Below, piece after piece: positions 1 to 10,135 of a stretch of DNA of 64,000 nt. This stretch comes from Legionella sp. PC997 (GTDB lineage Bacteria > Pseudomonadota > Gammaproteobacteria > Legionellales > Legionellaceae). A model generated the notes under the pieces. It was not told where the DNA came from. It was given only the letters and a program-made list of their open reading frames with translations, and made no database searches. Made by a program: the position numbers and the translations under genes. Within the stretch, counting starts at the first letter, position 1; the number at the start of each line of letters is the position of its first letter. The stretch covers positions 2,816,001 through 2,880,000 of the forward strand of contig NZ_CP059576.1 in assembly GCF_014109825.1 (NCBI RefSeq), given 5' to 3'.

Positions 1-1063
1 GACGGATAGCTTCAACTGCCGCAATTTGCATCGATTGATTAATACACTTGGCACGTACATCCAACGCACCACGAAAAATATAGGGAAAACACAACACATT
101 ATTGACTTGGTTAGGATAGTCACTACGTCCAGTAGCAATAACCAAATCATTACGTACTTGAAATGCTAATTCAGGTCTGATTTCAGGGTCAGGGTTAGAT
201 AAAGCAAAAATAACAGGCTTAGGTGCCATCAATTTTAATAGATCTGCGTCCAACAAATTCGGTTTGGCAACTCCAATAAATACATCTGCATCTACCAGTG
301 CATCAGCTAGAGTCCGGCATTCAGTCGTACGTGCAAAAGCAAATTTATAAGCATTTAGATCGGCACGACCTGAATGGATAACTCCCTTAGTATCCAAAAG
401 TAACATATTCTCTTTATGGGCGCCCATTGCAACAAGCAATCGCATCGAAGCAATTCCCGCAGCTCCTGCACCAATACATACAATTTTGGCATCGGATAAT
501 TTTTTTTGCTGCAATTCAAGGGCATTTAGCAAAGCTGCGGCAACCACTATAGCAGTACCATGCTGGTCATCATGAAATACAGGAATATTCAATTGCTCAA
601 TTAACGCCTGCTCAATCTCAAAACATTCCGGAGCTTTAAGATCTTCTAGGTTAATTCCTCCGAAAGTGGGGGCAATACGTTTGGCTGTGGAGATAAATGC
701 TTGAGAATCATGAGCATCAATTTCGATGTCAAATACATCAATACCTGCAAAACGCTTAAATAAAACAGCTTTACCTTCCATAACTGGTTTACTCGCAAGA
801 GGTCCAAGATCCCCCAAACCCAGCACCGCAGTACCATTAGTCATTACCGCAACTAAATTTCCCTTATTAGTGTAACGATAAGCATCTTCGGGGTTTTCTG
901 CTATTGCAATCACCGGGGCAGCAACACCCGGTGTATAAGCTAGAGACAAATCACTCTGAGAGTCAGTTGATTTGGTAATATGAACACCAAGTTTTCCGGG
1001 AGTTGGAAACTCATGATAATCCAATGCGCACTGCTTTAAAACGTCATTATCCAAAGTACTCAC
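1..1063 (-). CDS. Malic enzyme (oxaloacetate-decarboxylating malate dehydrogenase), C-terminus beyond window
   Basis: Oxidative decarboxylation of malate to pyruvate with NAD(P)H production in the cytosol. The N-terminus reads [14 protein letters not shown] and then [10 protein letters not shown], the opening of short-chain bacterial malic enzymes. The dinucleotide-binding loop reads [14 protein letters not shown] at about residue 198, and the segment [10 protein letters not shown] is near the window edge. One frame stays open from the GTG at 1063 to base 1, so about 354 residues are visible and the 3' end is missing. GTG is chosen because conserved sequence begins right after it and no ATG lies nearby upstream. 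Whether a phosphotransacetylase-like domain follows (MaeB type) cannot be seen. Cofactor preference is undetermined. Confidence 0.93.
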   Translation of the reverse strand, partial: MSTLDNDVLKQCALDYHEFPTPGKLGVHITKSTDSQSDLSLAYTPGVAAPVIAIAENPEDAYRYTNKGNLVAVMTNGTAVLGLGDLGPLASKPVMEGKAVLFKRFAGIDVFDIEIDAHDSQAFISTAKRIAPTFGGINLEDLKAPECFEIEQALIEQLNIPVFHDDQHGTAIVVAAALLNALELQQKKLSDAKIVCIGAGAAGIASMRLLVAMGAHKENMLLLDTKGVIHSGRADLNAYKFAFARTTECRTLADALVDADVFIGVAKPNLLDADLLKLMAPKPVIFALSNPDPEIRPELAFQVRNDLVIATGRSDYPNQVNNVLCFPYIFRGALDVRAKCINQSMQIAAVEAIR

Positions 1064-1282
1064 TCTCTTACACAGAAATAAAACTTAAGTAAGGTCAAAA
1101 AATCCTACCAACCATTATTCAATTTATTGTACAACCATTGTGCTACAGGCACACAAACATCTGACTATGAACCCTTACTAAAATATAAGAGAAACAGCCA
1201 ATGGATGATAAGATGGAGACAATAATTGGACGTCAAGAACCTGCGACACCGAAATTAGCATTGCAGGAACAATCTGTCAATA

Positions 1283-1338
1283 AGATATACTTCGAATGAA
1301 GTATATTCAAATAAGGCGCAAATAACGCGCGCCTTATT
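1283..1338 (-). terminator. Tandem hairpins downstream of rpmE
   Basis: Read on the minus strand, AATAAGGCGC and GCGCCTTATT form a 10-bp stem that includes the rpmE stop codon. A second hairpin (ATATACTTC / GAAGTATAT, about 1283-1307) follows. The U-tract is short, so termination is inferred from stem strength and position between rpmE and the malic enzyme gene. Confidence 0.5.
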
Positions 1339-1567
1339 TCGTTTCTTCTTTAGCAGCTTGAGTAGAACGCTGGCTATAACGATCACGGAACTTCTGAACA
1401 CGACCACCAGTATCTACTAATTTTTGTTTACCAGTATAAAAGGGATGACATTGTGAGCATACTTCAATGTTCAAATCTTTACATAAAGTTGAACGAGTTT
1501 CAAATTCCTCACCGCAACTGCATATTACTTTAACTTTTTTATATTCTGGATGAATTGATGCCTTCAT
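1334..1567 (-). CDS. rpmE: 50S ribosomal protein L31, zinc-binding type
   Basis: Structural protein of the large ribosomal subunit. It has 77 residues and a typical L31 order: [10 protein letters not shown] start, the motif CSCGEEF at about residues 16-22 and [13 protein letters not shown] at 37-49. Cysteines 16, 18, 37 and 40 give the zinc-site pattern, so this is the C+ form used when zinc is sufficient. A Lys/Arg-rich tail follows ([11 protein letters not shown]). It is a single-gene unit: the upstream neighbour dps diverges, and a hairpin overlaps the stop codon. No sign of a zinc-free paralogue here. Confidence 0.98.
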   Translation of the reverse strand: MKASIHPEYKKVKVICSCGEEFETRSTLCKDLNIEVCSQCHPFYTGKQKLVDTGGRVQKFRDRYSQRSTQAAKEETK

Positions 1568-1727
1568 AATACGACTCTCTATAGTTTAAATAAGTATCGC
1601 CACCTGAACCCAACGCCAGGCACCATACTCTGTACAAATGACGCAAAACAATAGCAGAAAAACTGTTGTAAAGCAATTTTTATCAAAAGGAAACCGCGGT
1701 TATACCCTCTTGGTCTATTAAATGAAA

Positions 1728-1755
1728 CAATGATCTTAATATTTCAACATCATTG
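1728..1755. promoter_or_regulatory. Inverted repeat upstream of dps
   Basis: CAATGAT (1728-1734) and ATCATTG (1749-1755) form a perfect 7-bp inverted repeat with a 14-base spacer about 60 bases before the dps start. TGAAACA also occurs twice around it. It could be an operator for an oxidative-stress or iron regulator, but I cannot match it to a named consensus. Confidence 0.3.
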
Positions 1756-1816
1756 AAACAAAATAGGCACGATTGGTCTACGCTTATAAAAACGAATTAA
1801 TTTAACAGGAGTTAAA

Positions 1817-2314
1817 ATGAAAAAACTGGAACTCTATAAGCTTGAAACACCAAATGACCTCGATATAAGGGATCGTCGCAAAATTGCTGAGGCGGTTAAT
1901 CCTCTTTTGGCTGATACATTTGCCTTATTTGTTAAAACCAAAAATTTCCATTGGCATATGACAGGACCTCATTATCGGGATTATCATCTTTTATTAGATG
2001 AGCAAAGTGAACAAATTTTTGCGATGATTGATGTTTTAGCCGAACGGGTACGCAAATTAGGAGAACGGACAATTCACTCTATTGGAGAGATTAAACAATT
2101 ACAAACGCTTCGAGATACCAATGAAACCCTTTCTGCAGAGGATATGCTGCAAAATCTACTGGAAGATAATAAAGGGTTCTTAAAAAATTTACGAAAAGTT
2201 CATGAGGTATGTAGCAAAAAAAATGATTTCGCTACAACGAGTATCTTGGAAGTTTATATTGATGAAACAGAACGACGAATTTGGTTTCTATTTGAAACCT
2301 TGCAAAATAAGTAA
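1817..2314 (+). CDS. dps: Dps-family ferritin-like DNA protection protein
   Basis: Oligomeric mini-ferritin that oxidises and stores iron and protects DNA during starvation and peroxide stress. It has 165 residues. The ferroxidase signature is visible as FVKTKNFHWHMTGPHYRDYH (about residues 38-57) followed by LLDEQSEQIFAMIDVLAERVRKLG. The paired His residues and the D/E of the second motif are the inter-subunit iron ligands of the family. A Shine-Dalgarno AGGAG lies just before the ATG at 1817. The gene stands alone, divergent from rpmE, and is followed by a dispersed palindromic repeat. Confidence 0.96.
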   Translation: MKKLELYKLETPNDLDIRDRRKIAEAVNPLLADTFALFVKTKNFHWHMTGPHYRDYHLLLDEQSEQIFAMIDVLAERVRKLGERTIHSIGEIKQLQTLRDTNETLSAEDMLQNLLEDNKGFLKNLRKVHEVCSKKNDFATTSILEVYIDETERRIWFLFETLQNK

Positions 2315-2329
2315 TGAAATTCTAATGTG

Positions 2330-2360
2330 CCTGGGTGAAGGCGAAGCCGGAACCCGGGTT
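2330..2360. repeat. Dispersed inverted repeat, copy 1 (CCTGGGT...AACCCGGGTT)
   Basis: CCTGGGTGAAGGCG is followed by AACCCGGGTT, giving an imperfect hairpin 16 bases after the dps stop. Similar units lie at 20102-20131, 53256-53285 and 60191-60232, each just downstream of a plus-strand gene. There is no U-tract. Confidence 0.7.
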
Positions 2361-2401
2361 CATAAACTCATCTACCCTACCCGATTTCTACTCCGCTACA
2401 T

Positions 2402-3181
2402 TTAACTCACAATAAGATCTAGCTCAACCCATACAGGTGCGTGATCGGAAGGCCTTTCTGATTTACGTGGCTCCTTATCAATCACTGCTTGCCTACATAA
2501 CCCATTAAGTGTTTTACTCAATAAAATATGATCAATACGTAAGCCTCGGTTACGTCTAAATGCCCCCGCACGATAATCCCACCAACTGAATATTTGTTCC
2601 TCCTGCATAAAATTTCTAAAACTGTCATGTAAGCCAAGTTGTAATAATTGCATAAAGGCTTCTCGTTCAGCAGGACTAACCAATACAGATCCAATCCATT
2701 CAGCAGGATCATGGACATCTCGATCTTCAGGAGCGATATTAAAATCTCCAACTACAGCTAAATTGGGGAAAAGACTCATTTGCTGCTGAATAAAAGCAGT
2801 AACTTTTTGCAACCAATTTAATTTGTATTGATATTTATCTGAAGTTAATTCAGACCCATTAGGAACATACAAATTGATCAAGCGAATACCTGCGATCGTA
2901 ACCACCAAAATACGTCGTTGTGGATCAATGAAATCAGGGATATCCATGAGAACATCAGAAAAAGGATACCGACTTATTACAGCAACGCCGTTGTATGTCT
3001 TCTGTCCTGAAAATACAACATGATAGCCTTTTTCTATAAATGGGGTTATAGGGAAATTCTCATCAAGCAATTTTGTTTCTTGGAGCGCAAGAACATCCAC
3101 ACGCGAAGAATCAAACCATTCCAAAACTTGATCCAACCGTATCTTCAAAGAATTCACATTCCAGCTTGCTAATTTAAGCAC
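2402..3181 (-). CDS. xthA: Exodeoxyribonuclease III (XthA-like), GTG start
   Basis: AP endonuclease and 3'-5' exonuclease of base excision repair. The protein (259 residues) shows the exonuclease-endonuclease-phosphatase fold: LKLASWNVNSL at the start, LALQETKL with the metal-binding Glu, VVGDFNIAPEDRDVHD with the catalytic Asp/Asn pair, and PSDHAPVWVEL with the terminal Asp-His. The GTG at 3181 is preferred because AAAGGAG sits five bases upstream; the longer reading to a TTG at 3202 has no ribosome-binding site. It overlaps the upstream exonuclease III gene by 8 bases, implying translational coupling. The two are diverged paralogues. Confidence 0.92.
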   Translation of the reverse strand: MLKLASWNVNSLKIRLDQVLEWFDSSRVDVLALQETKLLDENFPITPFIEKGYHVVFSGQKTYNGVAVISRYPFSDVLMDIPDFIDPQRRILVVTIAGIRLINLYVPNGSELTSDKYQYKLNWLQKVTAFIQQQMSLFPNLAVVGDFNIAPEDRDVHDPAEWIGSVLVSPAEREAFMQLLQLGLHDSFRNFMQEEQIFSWWDYRAGAFRRNRGLRIDHILLSKTLNGLCRQAVIDKEPRKSERPSDHAPVWVELDLIVS

Positions 3182-3956
3182 ACCAATCTCCTTTATATTC
3201 AATTAACAAAGGAGCGTGATCTGATAAGCGGGGTTCACGAAAAATTCGACTGTCGACTACATGTTCTGTTAACCCAGGAGTAACCACTTGATAATCTATT
3301 CTCCACCCAACATTTTTGTCCCATGCACGTCCTCTAAAAGACCACCAAGTATATTGCTCTTCTTGTTGATTATGCACACGAAATGCATCAACAAAACCCA
3401 TGGCTCCAAACAATTTATCCATCCAAGCCCGTTCTTCAGGTAAAAATCCAGAATTTTTCTGATTGCCTCGCCAGTTTTTTAAATCGATTTGTTTATGGGC
3501 AATATTATAATCACCACACACAATCAACTCCCGTCCCTCATTTTTTAATCGAATCAAATGCTCAGCAAATTGTTCGAGAAAACCATACTTGACCGTTTGA
3601 CGCTCCTCACCACTAGTTCCAGAAGGTAAATAAAGCGAGACAATACTAAATTTTGGATAATCAAATTGAATGTAGCGACCTTCATTATCGCAATAATCAA
3701 AACCCATACCTCTTACGATACGATTCGGTTTGTGCCGTGCATAAATTGCCACTCCACTATACCCTTTCTTTTGTGCTGAATAATAATCACAGAAATAATC
3801 GCGTGGATAATATAATTCCTCCGGAATTAATTGTTCTGGCTGTGCCTTCGTTTCTTGTATACAAACAAAATCAGCATCTTGCATCGCAAGCCACTCATAA
3901 AATCCATTACGCGCTGCTGAACGTATCCCATTGGCATTAAAACTAATTACTTTCAT
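3174..3956 (-). CDS. Exodeoxyribonuclease III, second paralogue (ExoA-like)
   Basis: Class II AP endonuclease/exonuclease III, 260 residues. It begins MKVISFNANGIRSAARNGF, has VCIQETKAQ (metal ligand Glu), VCGDYNIAHKQIDLKNW (Asp-x-Asn) and RLSDHAPLLIEY near the end, the full catalytic set. The ATG at 3956 is chosen over an in-frame GTG at 3965 because it gives the family N-terminus and has a weak GAG element upstream. First gene of a two-gene unit with xthA. Two functional-looking paralogues side by side suggest specialised repair roles rather than a decayed duplicate. Confidence 0.92.
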   Translation of the reverse strand: MKVISFNANGIRSAARNGFYEWLAMQDADFVCIQETKAQPEQLIPEELYYPRDYFCDYYSAQKKGYSGVAIYARHKPNRIVRGMGFDYCDNEGRYIQFDYPKFSIVSLYLPSGTSGEERQTVKYGFLEQFAEHLIRLKNEGRELIVCGDYNIAHKQIDLKNWRGNQKNSGFLPEERAWMDKLFGAMGFVDAFRVHNQQEEQYTWWSFRGRAWDKNVGWRIDYQVVTPGLTEHVVDSRIFREPRLSDHAPLLIEYKGDWCA

Positions 3957-4050
3957 TTTTTTCACTCAATTTATTTATTGCAGCCCGGACAAATCAAGAA
4001 CGCCCAAATGCTATCATAAAAACTCTTTACTACGCTTTTAATTACCCCAA

Positions 4051-4674
<624 letters not shown>

Positions 4675-4768
4675 TTACCTTAAATTGAGGAAGCAGTTGG
4701 GTTTGGACAAATAGTACAGAACCTATCGGGTTTTTACTGATCATAACGGCTCAACTGCTTTTTCCAGG

Positions 4769-5254
4769 TTAAAATTTAAAATCATACTTTAATTGCGCTT
4801 CCAATTTCATTTCAATAAACTTTATTAGCTGATACAAAGCTCCTCCTTTTCTAGGTTTTAAGGTTTTCAAATCAGAGACAATATCATCAGCTGAATCATA
4901 ATAATTATTAACTGCCATATTCGCGATTATTTTACTTACTGCACGAACGTGATGTCTATTCCAATATCCTGCAATCATACGTCCAATGAAGGAACCGAAT
5001 AAACAATTTTCTTTAGTATAATCGATAAGCAATGCTTTGATTCTTCTATGATTTGAATTTCCCTTACTTTTATCCCAAATATTGGTATAAGCCTTGGAAT
5101 CTAAAGGAAATTTGTGAGAATTAAAAAATGAATATGCTCTTACACCAATACAGGAAGAATGAGATTCATCATTTTCGGAAGAATCATCGGTGCCTTCTTC
5201 TAACTCAAGATCTTCACTTCTTATTGTAGCAATAGAACTCGGTTGATGTGACAT
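4769..5254 (-). CDS. Orphan 161-residue protein, candidate Dot/Icm effector
   Basis: I do not recognise an enzyme family. Residues 1-32 are acidic and Ser-rich (LELEEGTDDSSENDESH). The C-terminal half is a compact basic region containing GYWNRHHVRAVSKII and a final helix rich in Lys/Glu. The WNRHHV segment resembles, from memory, a small C-terminal domain shared by several Legionella effectors (DUF5617). There is no signal peptide and no membrane segment. The start has a good ribosome-binding site (GGAGG and AGGAG seven or so bases upstream). Effector status is inference. Confidence 0.75.
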   Translation of the reverse strand: MSHQPSSIATIRSEDLELEEGTDDSSENDESHSSCIGVRAYSFFNSHKFPLDSKAYTNIWDKSKGNSNHRRIKALLIDYTKENCLFGSFIGRMIAGYWNRHHVRAVSKIIANMAVNNYYDSADDIVSDLKTLKPRKGGALYQLIKFIEMKLEAQLKYDFKF

Positions 5255-5405
5255 TTTTTTCTCCTCCGTGAGAACAGCCGTTTTATAGAACTTGCAGTTT
5301 CTCTTTAATCACATACCAAAATTACAATTGAATCAAGTCCTGCGAAAATTAAAAAAGGTATAGCATTGAAGATTTGAAGGGGGGTTGATAGGTCATCAGA
5401 GAACT

Positions 5406-5455
5406 AGCGAAACCCGTGAAGGGACAATAGATTTATTGCATAATACGGGTTCGCT
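5406..5455. repeat. Imperfect inverted repeat between hslU and the 4769-5254 gene
   Basis: AGCGAAACCCGT (5406-5417) pairs with ACGGGTTCGCT (5445-5455) with one bulge and a 27-base loop. It lies 3' of hslU (minus strand). It may be an hslU terminator stem or a diverged member of the CCTGGGT repeat family; no U-tract is seen. Confidence 0.4.
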
Positions 5456-5477
5456 ATGTGAGTCTCAGACTGCTCTA

Positions 5478-6848
5478 TTATAGAATATAACGGGCTAAAT
5501 CATCGTCGGCTACCAGCTGTCCGAGATTTTTTTCAACATATGCTTTATCCACATGAACAGATTCACCTGCTTTATCTGTAGCTTCAAACGAAACGACTTC
5601 TAATAACCGTTCCATCACGGTATAGAGCCTACGCGCGCCAATATTTTCTGTACGCTCGTTTACTTGCCAAGCTACTTCGGCAATCCTTCTAATTCCTGAC
5701 TCATCAAAAGTTAGTGTCAATCCTTCAGTAGCCATTAAAGCACTGTATTGCAGTGTTAGTGATGCAGTAGGTTCTGTGAGAATACGCACGAAATCTTCAA
5801 CAGAAAGGGCAGATAATTCAACTCGGATAGGCAATCTTCCTTGTAATTCAGCAATCAAATCAGACGGCTTAGCAACATGGAATGCCCCAGATGCAATAAA
5901 TAAAATATGATCCGAACGAATCATACCGTATTTTGTGGTCACCGAAGTTCCTTCAACTAAGGGTAATAAATCTCTTTGTACGCCTTCACGAGAAACATCC
6001 CCGCCCCCTGCATTCTCAGTTCGTCGTGCTACTTTATCCAACTCATCGATAAAGACAATCCCATTTTGTTCCACATTTTCTATGGCATGAGTCTTAATAT
6101 CATCCTCATTAATGAGCTTAGCCGCCTCTTCTTCACGTAAAATCTGCATCGCCTTACCTATAGTCATTTTACGTGTTTTTGTACGGTGAGTGCCCACTTG
6201 TTGAAACATGGATTGTAATTGGCTTGTCATTTCTTCCATGCCTGGAGGAGCCATAATTTCAATGCCAATAGGTGTTGCTGAAATTTCTATTTCAATTTCA
6301 TTCTCATTAAGAATCCCTTCACGCAATTGCTTACGAAAGACTTGTCTGGCTGTACTGTCTTTTTCACTAGGTGTTAAACTGCCGCGGGCGGGCGGAAGCA
6401 ATACATCCAGAATACGCTCTTCAGCCGCATCTTCAGCCAAGTGCTCTACTTTTTTCATCGCAAATTCACGCTCTTGTTTTACCGCGATATCTGCCAAATC
6501 ACGCAAAATAGAATCTACATCGCGTCCAACATACCCCACCTCGGTAAATTTTGTTGCTTCGACTTTGATGAAAGGAGCACGTGCTAATTTAGCTAAACGT
6601 CGAGCAATTTCCGTTTTACCCACACCAGTGGGCCCAATCATAAGAATATTTTTAGGCATGATTTCATTGCGCAAAGCGGTATCTTTAATATTCATACGTC
6701 GCCAACGATTACGTAATGCAATTGCTACTGCCCTTTTCGCATCATCCTGGCCAATAATATATTTATCCAATTCCTGGACAATTTCACGAGGAGTCATCAC
6801 TTCTCGAATAACCTCACGAGGAGTCATCTTGCTGTTATTTGTCGCCAT
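5478..6848 (-). CDS. hslU: ATP-dependent protease ATPase subunit HslU
   Basis: AAA+ unfoldase that feeds substrates to HslV. The 456-residue protein has [12 protein letters not shown], Walker [14 protein letters not shown] (about residues 73-85), Walker [12 protein letters not shown], the arginine finger region GRLPIRVEL, and a C-terminal tail ending ARYIL that docks into HslV. The ATG overlaps the hslV stop by 14 bases. The N-terminus carries a 10-codon partial duplication (MTPREV / MTPREI, 14 identical bases at 6784-6797 and 6814-6827), explaining a length slightly over the usual 443. Cotranscribed with hslV. Confidence 0.98.
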   Translation of the reverse strand: MATNNSKMTPREVIREVMTPREIVQELDKYIIGQDDAKRAVAIALRNRWRRMNIKDTALRNEIMPKNILMIGPTGVGKTEIARRLAKLARAPFIKVEATKFTEVGYVGRDVDSILRDLADIAVKQEREFAMKKVEHLAEDAAEERILDVLLPPARGSLTPSEKDSTARQVFRKQLREGILNENEIEIEISATPIGIEIMAPPGMEEMTSQLQSMFQQVGTHRTKTRKMTIGKAMQILREEEAAKLINEDDIKTHAIENVEQNGIVFIDELDKVARRTENAGGGDVSREGVQRDLLPLVEGTSVTTKYGMIRSDHILFIASGAFHVAKPSDLIAELQGRLPIRVELSALSVEDFVRILTEPTASLTLQYSALMATEGLTLTFDESGIRRIAEVAWQVNERTENIGARRLYTVMERLLEVVSFEATDKAGESVHVDKAYVEKNLGQLVADDDLARYIL

Positions 6849-7383
6849 TATTTAATTCTTCTATAGTTAAATTGTTATTGGTATAAATACAGATATCGCC
6901 AGCAATGTTTAATGCTTTACGCACTATCTCTACAGCAGATAATTTTGTATTTTCCATCAATGCGCGTGCAGCTGCTTGCGCAAAAGGACCGCCTGAACCA
7001 ATTGCAATTAAGCTTTGCTCTGGTTCGATTACGTCGCCATTACCTGTGATAATGAGGGAAGATTTGACGTCCGCAACAGCAAGAACTGCTTCGAGTCGGC
7101 GCAATATTCTGTCTGTTCGCCAATCTTTAGCGAGCTCAACTGCGGCACGGACCAAATGACCTTGATGCATTTCCAACTTGCTCTCAAAACGTTCAAAAAG
7201 AGTAAACGCATCTGCAGTACCGCCAGCAAAACCAGCAATTACTTGATCTTTATAGAGGCGTCGCACTTTACGCGCATTCCCCTTCATCACGGTATTACCT
7301 AGAGTTACCTGGCCATCTCCACCGATAACCACTTGATTTCCGCGTCGTACTGAAAGTATGGTTGTCCCACGAAATTGTTCCAA
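6835..7383 (-). CDS. hslV: ATP-dependent protease peptidase subunit HslV, TTG start
   Basis: Threonine peptidase of the HslUV (ClpQY) proteasome-like protease. The 182-residue product begins with a short propeptide (MEQFRG) followed by TTILSVRRG; the first Thr becomes the N-terminal nucleophile after processing. [20 protein letters not shown] and [18 protein letters not shown] are standard for the family. The start codon is TTG at 7383 with GAGGA seven bases upstream, and no ATG is available. A sigma32-type promoter lies upstream at 7416-7443. Confidence 0.97.
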   Translation of the reverse strand: MEQFRGTTILSVRRGNQVVIGGDGQVTLGNTVMKGNARKVRRLYKDQVIAGFAGGTADAFTLFERFESKLEMHQGHLVRAAVELAKDWRTDRILRRLEAVLAVADVKSSLIITGNGDVIEPEQSLIAIGSGGPFAQAAARALMENTKLSAVEIVRKALNIAGDICIYTNNNLTIEELNNGDK

Positions 7384-7415
7384 AATAAAATCCTCAAATC
7401 AAATCGGAACCCTAT

Positions 7416-7443
7416 ACATGGGGATGATAAACAAAAAAACAAG
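7416..7443 (-). promoter_or_regulatory. Sigma32 (RpoH)-type heat-shock promoter for hslVU
   Basis: On the minus strand CTTGTTT (7443-7437) is followed after exactly 13 bases by CCCCATGT (7423-7416). The enterobacterial sigma32 consensus is CTTGAAA, 13-15 bases, CCCCATNT. The site is about 33 bases before the hslV start, as expected for a heat-shock operon. Confidence 0.75.
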
Positions 7444-7496
7444 GGGTCACAAAATGAATAAATTATTACTATTCATGCCGTGACATCAGAATGTAA

Positions 7497-7514
7497 CCTG
7501 GGGTGTAACCCAGG
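7497..7514. repeat. Palindrome CCTGGG / CCCAGG between deoB and hslV
   Basis: CCTGGG-GTGTAA-CCCAGG is a 6-bp perfect stem with a 6-base loop. The arms resemble the CCTGGGT repeat family seen elsewhere. It sits in the 231-base spacer between hslV (start side) and deoB (stop side), where no gene is visible. Confidence 0.45.
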
Positions 7515-7614
7515 GAAATTCCGAATTTATGGTTTTGGATTTCTACTATGACGTTCACCCCGTCACAATAATTTAAGTGGGCGCAGGCCGTAAACAACTT
7601 TTTTGGCCTACGAT

Positions 7615-8838
7615 TCAGATTAAAAAAGATACTCCATGTGATAAATTCTCTAATCCAAGATGTTGTGCGATACTTTGGCCTACATCAGCAAAGGTATCGC
7701 GACGTCCAATGAAACGGCTTTTAATGTTAGGGCCATATGCTAATACAGGAATATGCTCTCTTGTGTGATCAGATCCAGGAAAAGTAGGATCACACCCATG
7801 ATCGGCTGCAATAACAACTAGATCATCGGGCTTTAATAAAGCATCGAGCTCTGGAAGACGTGCATCAAACGCTTCAAGTGCATGAGCATAACCCGTTACA
7901 TCACGACGATGGCCAAATGAGGAATCAAAGTCTACAAAATTAGTAAAAACTAAACTACCCTCCGGAGCAGTCTTCATTGCAGCCAAAGTAGCATCGAACA
8001 AGGCCATGTTGTCATCAGCCTTAATCACTTGGGTTACTCCCTGATGAGCATAAATATCTGCAATTTTTCCTAGGGCAATTACTTCGCGACCGGATTCTTT
8101 CATGTAATCAAGTAGGGTTTTTTCGGGAGGTAACGTTGCATAATCTTTACGATGTGGAGTTCGTTTGAATGCTCCTGGTTGACCAATAAAAGGTCGGGCA
8201 ATTACCCGTCCAATCTGATATTCATCGACCAAAGTACGTGCAATTTCACAGATATCATACAACCGCTGTAATCCAAAATGTTCTTCATGGGCGGCAATTT
8301 GAAATACACTGTCTGCGGAAGTATAAACTATAGGCTTTCCTGTTCTGATGTGTTCTTCACCCAACTCATCAAGAATTGTAGTTCCTGACGCATGTTTCTC
8401 ACCAAGAACCCCTGGTAACCCAGTTCGTTGAATAAAGGTATCAATTAATTTTTTAGGAAAGCAAAATGGTTGTTCGGGAAAATAACCCCATTCGAACGTC
8501 ACTGGGACCCCTGCTAACTCCCAATGTCCGCTTGGAGTATCCTTCCCTAAGCTCTGTTCTACTGCATAACCATAATGGCCTACAGGTTCAGAAAAATTAG
8601 ACAATTCAACAAAACGCAATCCACAACTTGCTAGAGTTGCATGGTAAAGTCCTAGTTTGGCCAAATTAGGCAAAGTTAAAGGGCCTTGGCGAAGCCCCTC
8701 TCGATTGCACTCATCACGTTCACATGCTTCATGAATATGAACAAATGTATTAGCGCCCGCATCCCCATAACGATGGGCATCTAAACTTGCCCCAATGCCA
8801 AAAGAATCCATCAGTAATATACAAACTCTCCCTGTCAT
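7615..8838 (-). CDS. deoB: Phosphopentomutase
   Basis: Interconverts (deoxy)ribose 1-phosphate and 5-phosphate in nucleoside salvage. The 407-residue protein opens [13 protein letters not shown] with the metal-binding Asp, has DAGANTF and the [11 protein letters not shown] motif whose Thr is the phosphorylated residue, and ends with the second metal cluster [22 protein letters not shown]. The alkaline phosphatase-type fold is intact and length is normal. The ATG at 8838 is one base from the stop of the MFS gene at 8840, so the two are cotranscribed. This context suggests that the transporters import nucleosides. Confidence 0.97.
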   Translation of the reverse strand: MTGRVCILLMDSFGIGASLDAHRYGDAGANTFVHIHEACERDECNREGLRQGPLTLPNLAKLGLYHATLASCGLRFVELSNFSEPVGHYGYAVEQSLGKDTPSGHWELAGVPVTFEWGYFPEQPFCFPKKLIDTFIQRTGLPGVLGEKHASGTTILDELGEEHIRTGKPIVYTSADSVFQIAAHEEHFGLQRLYDICEIARTLVDEYQIGRVIARPFIGQPGAFKRTPHRKDYATLPPEKTLLDYMKESGREVIALGKIADIYAHQGVTQVIKADDNMALFDATLAAMKTAPEGSLVFTNFVDFDSSFGHRRDVTGYAHALEAFDARLPELDALLKPDDLVVIAADHGCDPTFPGSDHTREHIPVLAYGPNIKSRFIGRRDTFADVGQSIAQHLGLENLSHGVSFLI

Positions 8839-8839
8839 C

Positions 8840-10120
8840 TTAGACCTCAGTATGTTGGCAGCGTGTTTCTTTTAACCCCATCAACATGAGGAAAGCAATT
8901 AATAGTCCTACGGGTAAAATAATTGCAGCATATTGATATGCATCAAGTAGATAAACAGGGGTTCCGTTCACCATCTGCATATCCCCATGATTCGTTAATA
9001 AATAACTGAACATATTTTGATACACAATATAACCGCCTTGTGTCAATATTGAAATGACACTTACAGCAGTTGCGGTCATTGCAGGAGAACTACTCTCTGC
9101 CACTAATGCGTAACTAATCACTTGCGCTGAAGTAAAGAAACCCAGCAAGAAAAACAAAAATGCCATCATGCTATAAGAGACAGGGAGGTAGAGTACTGCG
9201 AGCAAAGTTAATAAGGAGGCAATTACCCCAATTCTCATTGGCATAATTCGTAAACCCATTTTATCAGATATCCAACCGACTAAAGGGGAACCTACAATCG
9301 ACCCCAAAAATAACATTCCATTTACTACCGAGGCTTGCGAAGAACTAATGTCCAGCCGTTGCACTAAATATAAAGTCCCCATCATGGCACCGAATACGGC
9401 AATAGCCATATTCATTAGACTGGCATAAAATGCAGCCCGCAAATATTGAGTATTCAAATAAGCCTTTTTAGCGGCTGAGAAAACATTAATTGGTTTAACA
9501 ACTTGCCTTATTGCTTTTTGCGGTCTTTCTTTTATCCAAAAAAACATAACAATCAGCATAGCAAAACCAAGAATTCCTACATCTTGTACTGCCTGACGCC
9601 ATCCAACCAAAATAACGAGCTTGGTTAACGGATATTGTGCCAACATACCTCCAGCCATTGCCATCGTGACTATTGCTCCAGTCACCAAAGCCATACGCTT
9701 GGGTGGAAACCAATGAGATGCTAAACGTACAGGCCCTAAGAAACAGAACGCACTACCTATGCCTGTGATAAATCGACAAAATAAGGCCATATAAAAAGAA
9801 TGAGAATAAGCCAATAGAAACGTACTCACCACACATAAAAACATTGCGATTAATAAAGTATTTTTAATGGAGAAGCGATCGAGAGCCATCCCCGCGACAA
9901 AAAGAAACAATACATTAGAAAGATAGTAAATGCTTGAGAGCCATGCCATTTTATCTGCTTGTATCTGATAATCCTGCATGATATTTGCAGCGATGGATGC
10001 AAACATATTCCCCTGAATAAACTCATAAAAAAAGAATAAGGTCGCAGCAAAACACACCATCCAGGGTAATAATGACGATTTTATCTCATTATATCCTTGA
10101 AACTCATCCACAACTTGCAT
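8840..10120 (-). CDS. MFS transporter, Pht-like (probable nucleoside or amino-acid importer)
   Basis: Inner-membrane major facilitator of 426 residues with about 12 hydrophobic segments. The signature-like loop after TM2 reads [14 protein letters not shown], and [30 protein letters not shown] follows TM4 as two adjacent conserved stretches. The N-terminus ([12 protein letters not shown]) resembles the Legionella Pht family. A ribosome-binding site GAGGAG lies just before the ATG. It is one of two tandem paralogues upstream of deoB. From memory, PhtC and PhtD of L. pneumophila take up pyrimidine nucleosides such as thymidine; with deoB adjacent, that substrate is the best guess here, but this is inference. 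Confidence 0.88.
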   Translation of the reverse strand: MQVVDEFQGYNEIKSSLLPWMVCFAATLFFFYEFIQGNMFASIAANIMQDYQIQADKMAWLSSIYYLSNVLFLFVAGMALDRFSIKNTLLIAMFLCVVSTFLLAYSHSFYMALFCRFITGIGSAFCFLGPVRLASHWFPPKRMALVTGAIVTMAMAGGMLAQYPLTKLVILVGWRQAVQDVGILGFAMLIVMFFWIKERPQKAIRQVVKPINVFSAAKKAYLNTQYLRAAFYASLMNMAIAVFGAMMGTLYLVQRLDISSSQASVVNGMLFLGSIVGSPLVGWISDKMGLRIMPMRIGVIASLLTLLAVLYLPVSYSMMAFLFFLLGFFTSAQVISYALVAESSSPAMTATAVSVISILTQGGYIVYQNMFSYLLTNHGDMQMVNGTPVYLLDAYQYAAIILPVGLLIAFLMLMGLKETRCQHTEV

Positions 10121-10135
10121 CTTTACTCCTCAGCT

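Noticed and set aside
1201-1299. A 32-codon plus-strand frame (MDDKMETIIGRQ...) between malic enzyme and L31
   Set aside because: No ribosome-binding site, no recognisable protein, and it lies antisense to the downstream hairpins of rpmE.
1735-1743. CTTAATATT, a possible PmrA half-site upstream of dps
   Set aside because: The same nonamer occurs at 20674-20682, where no plus-strand gene follows. Single AT-rich matches are expected by chance and no second half-site is present.
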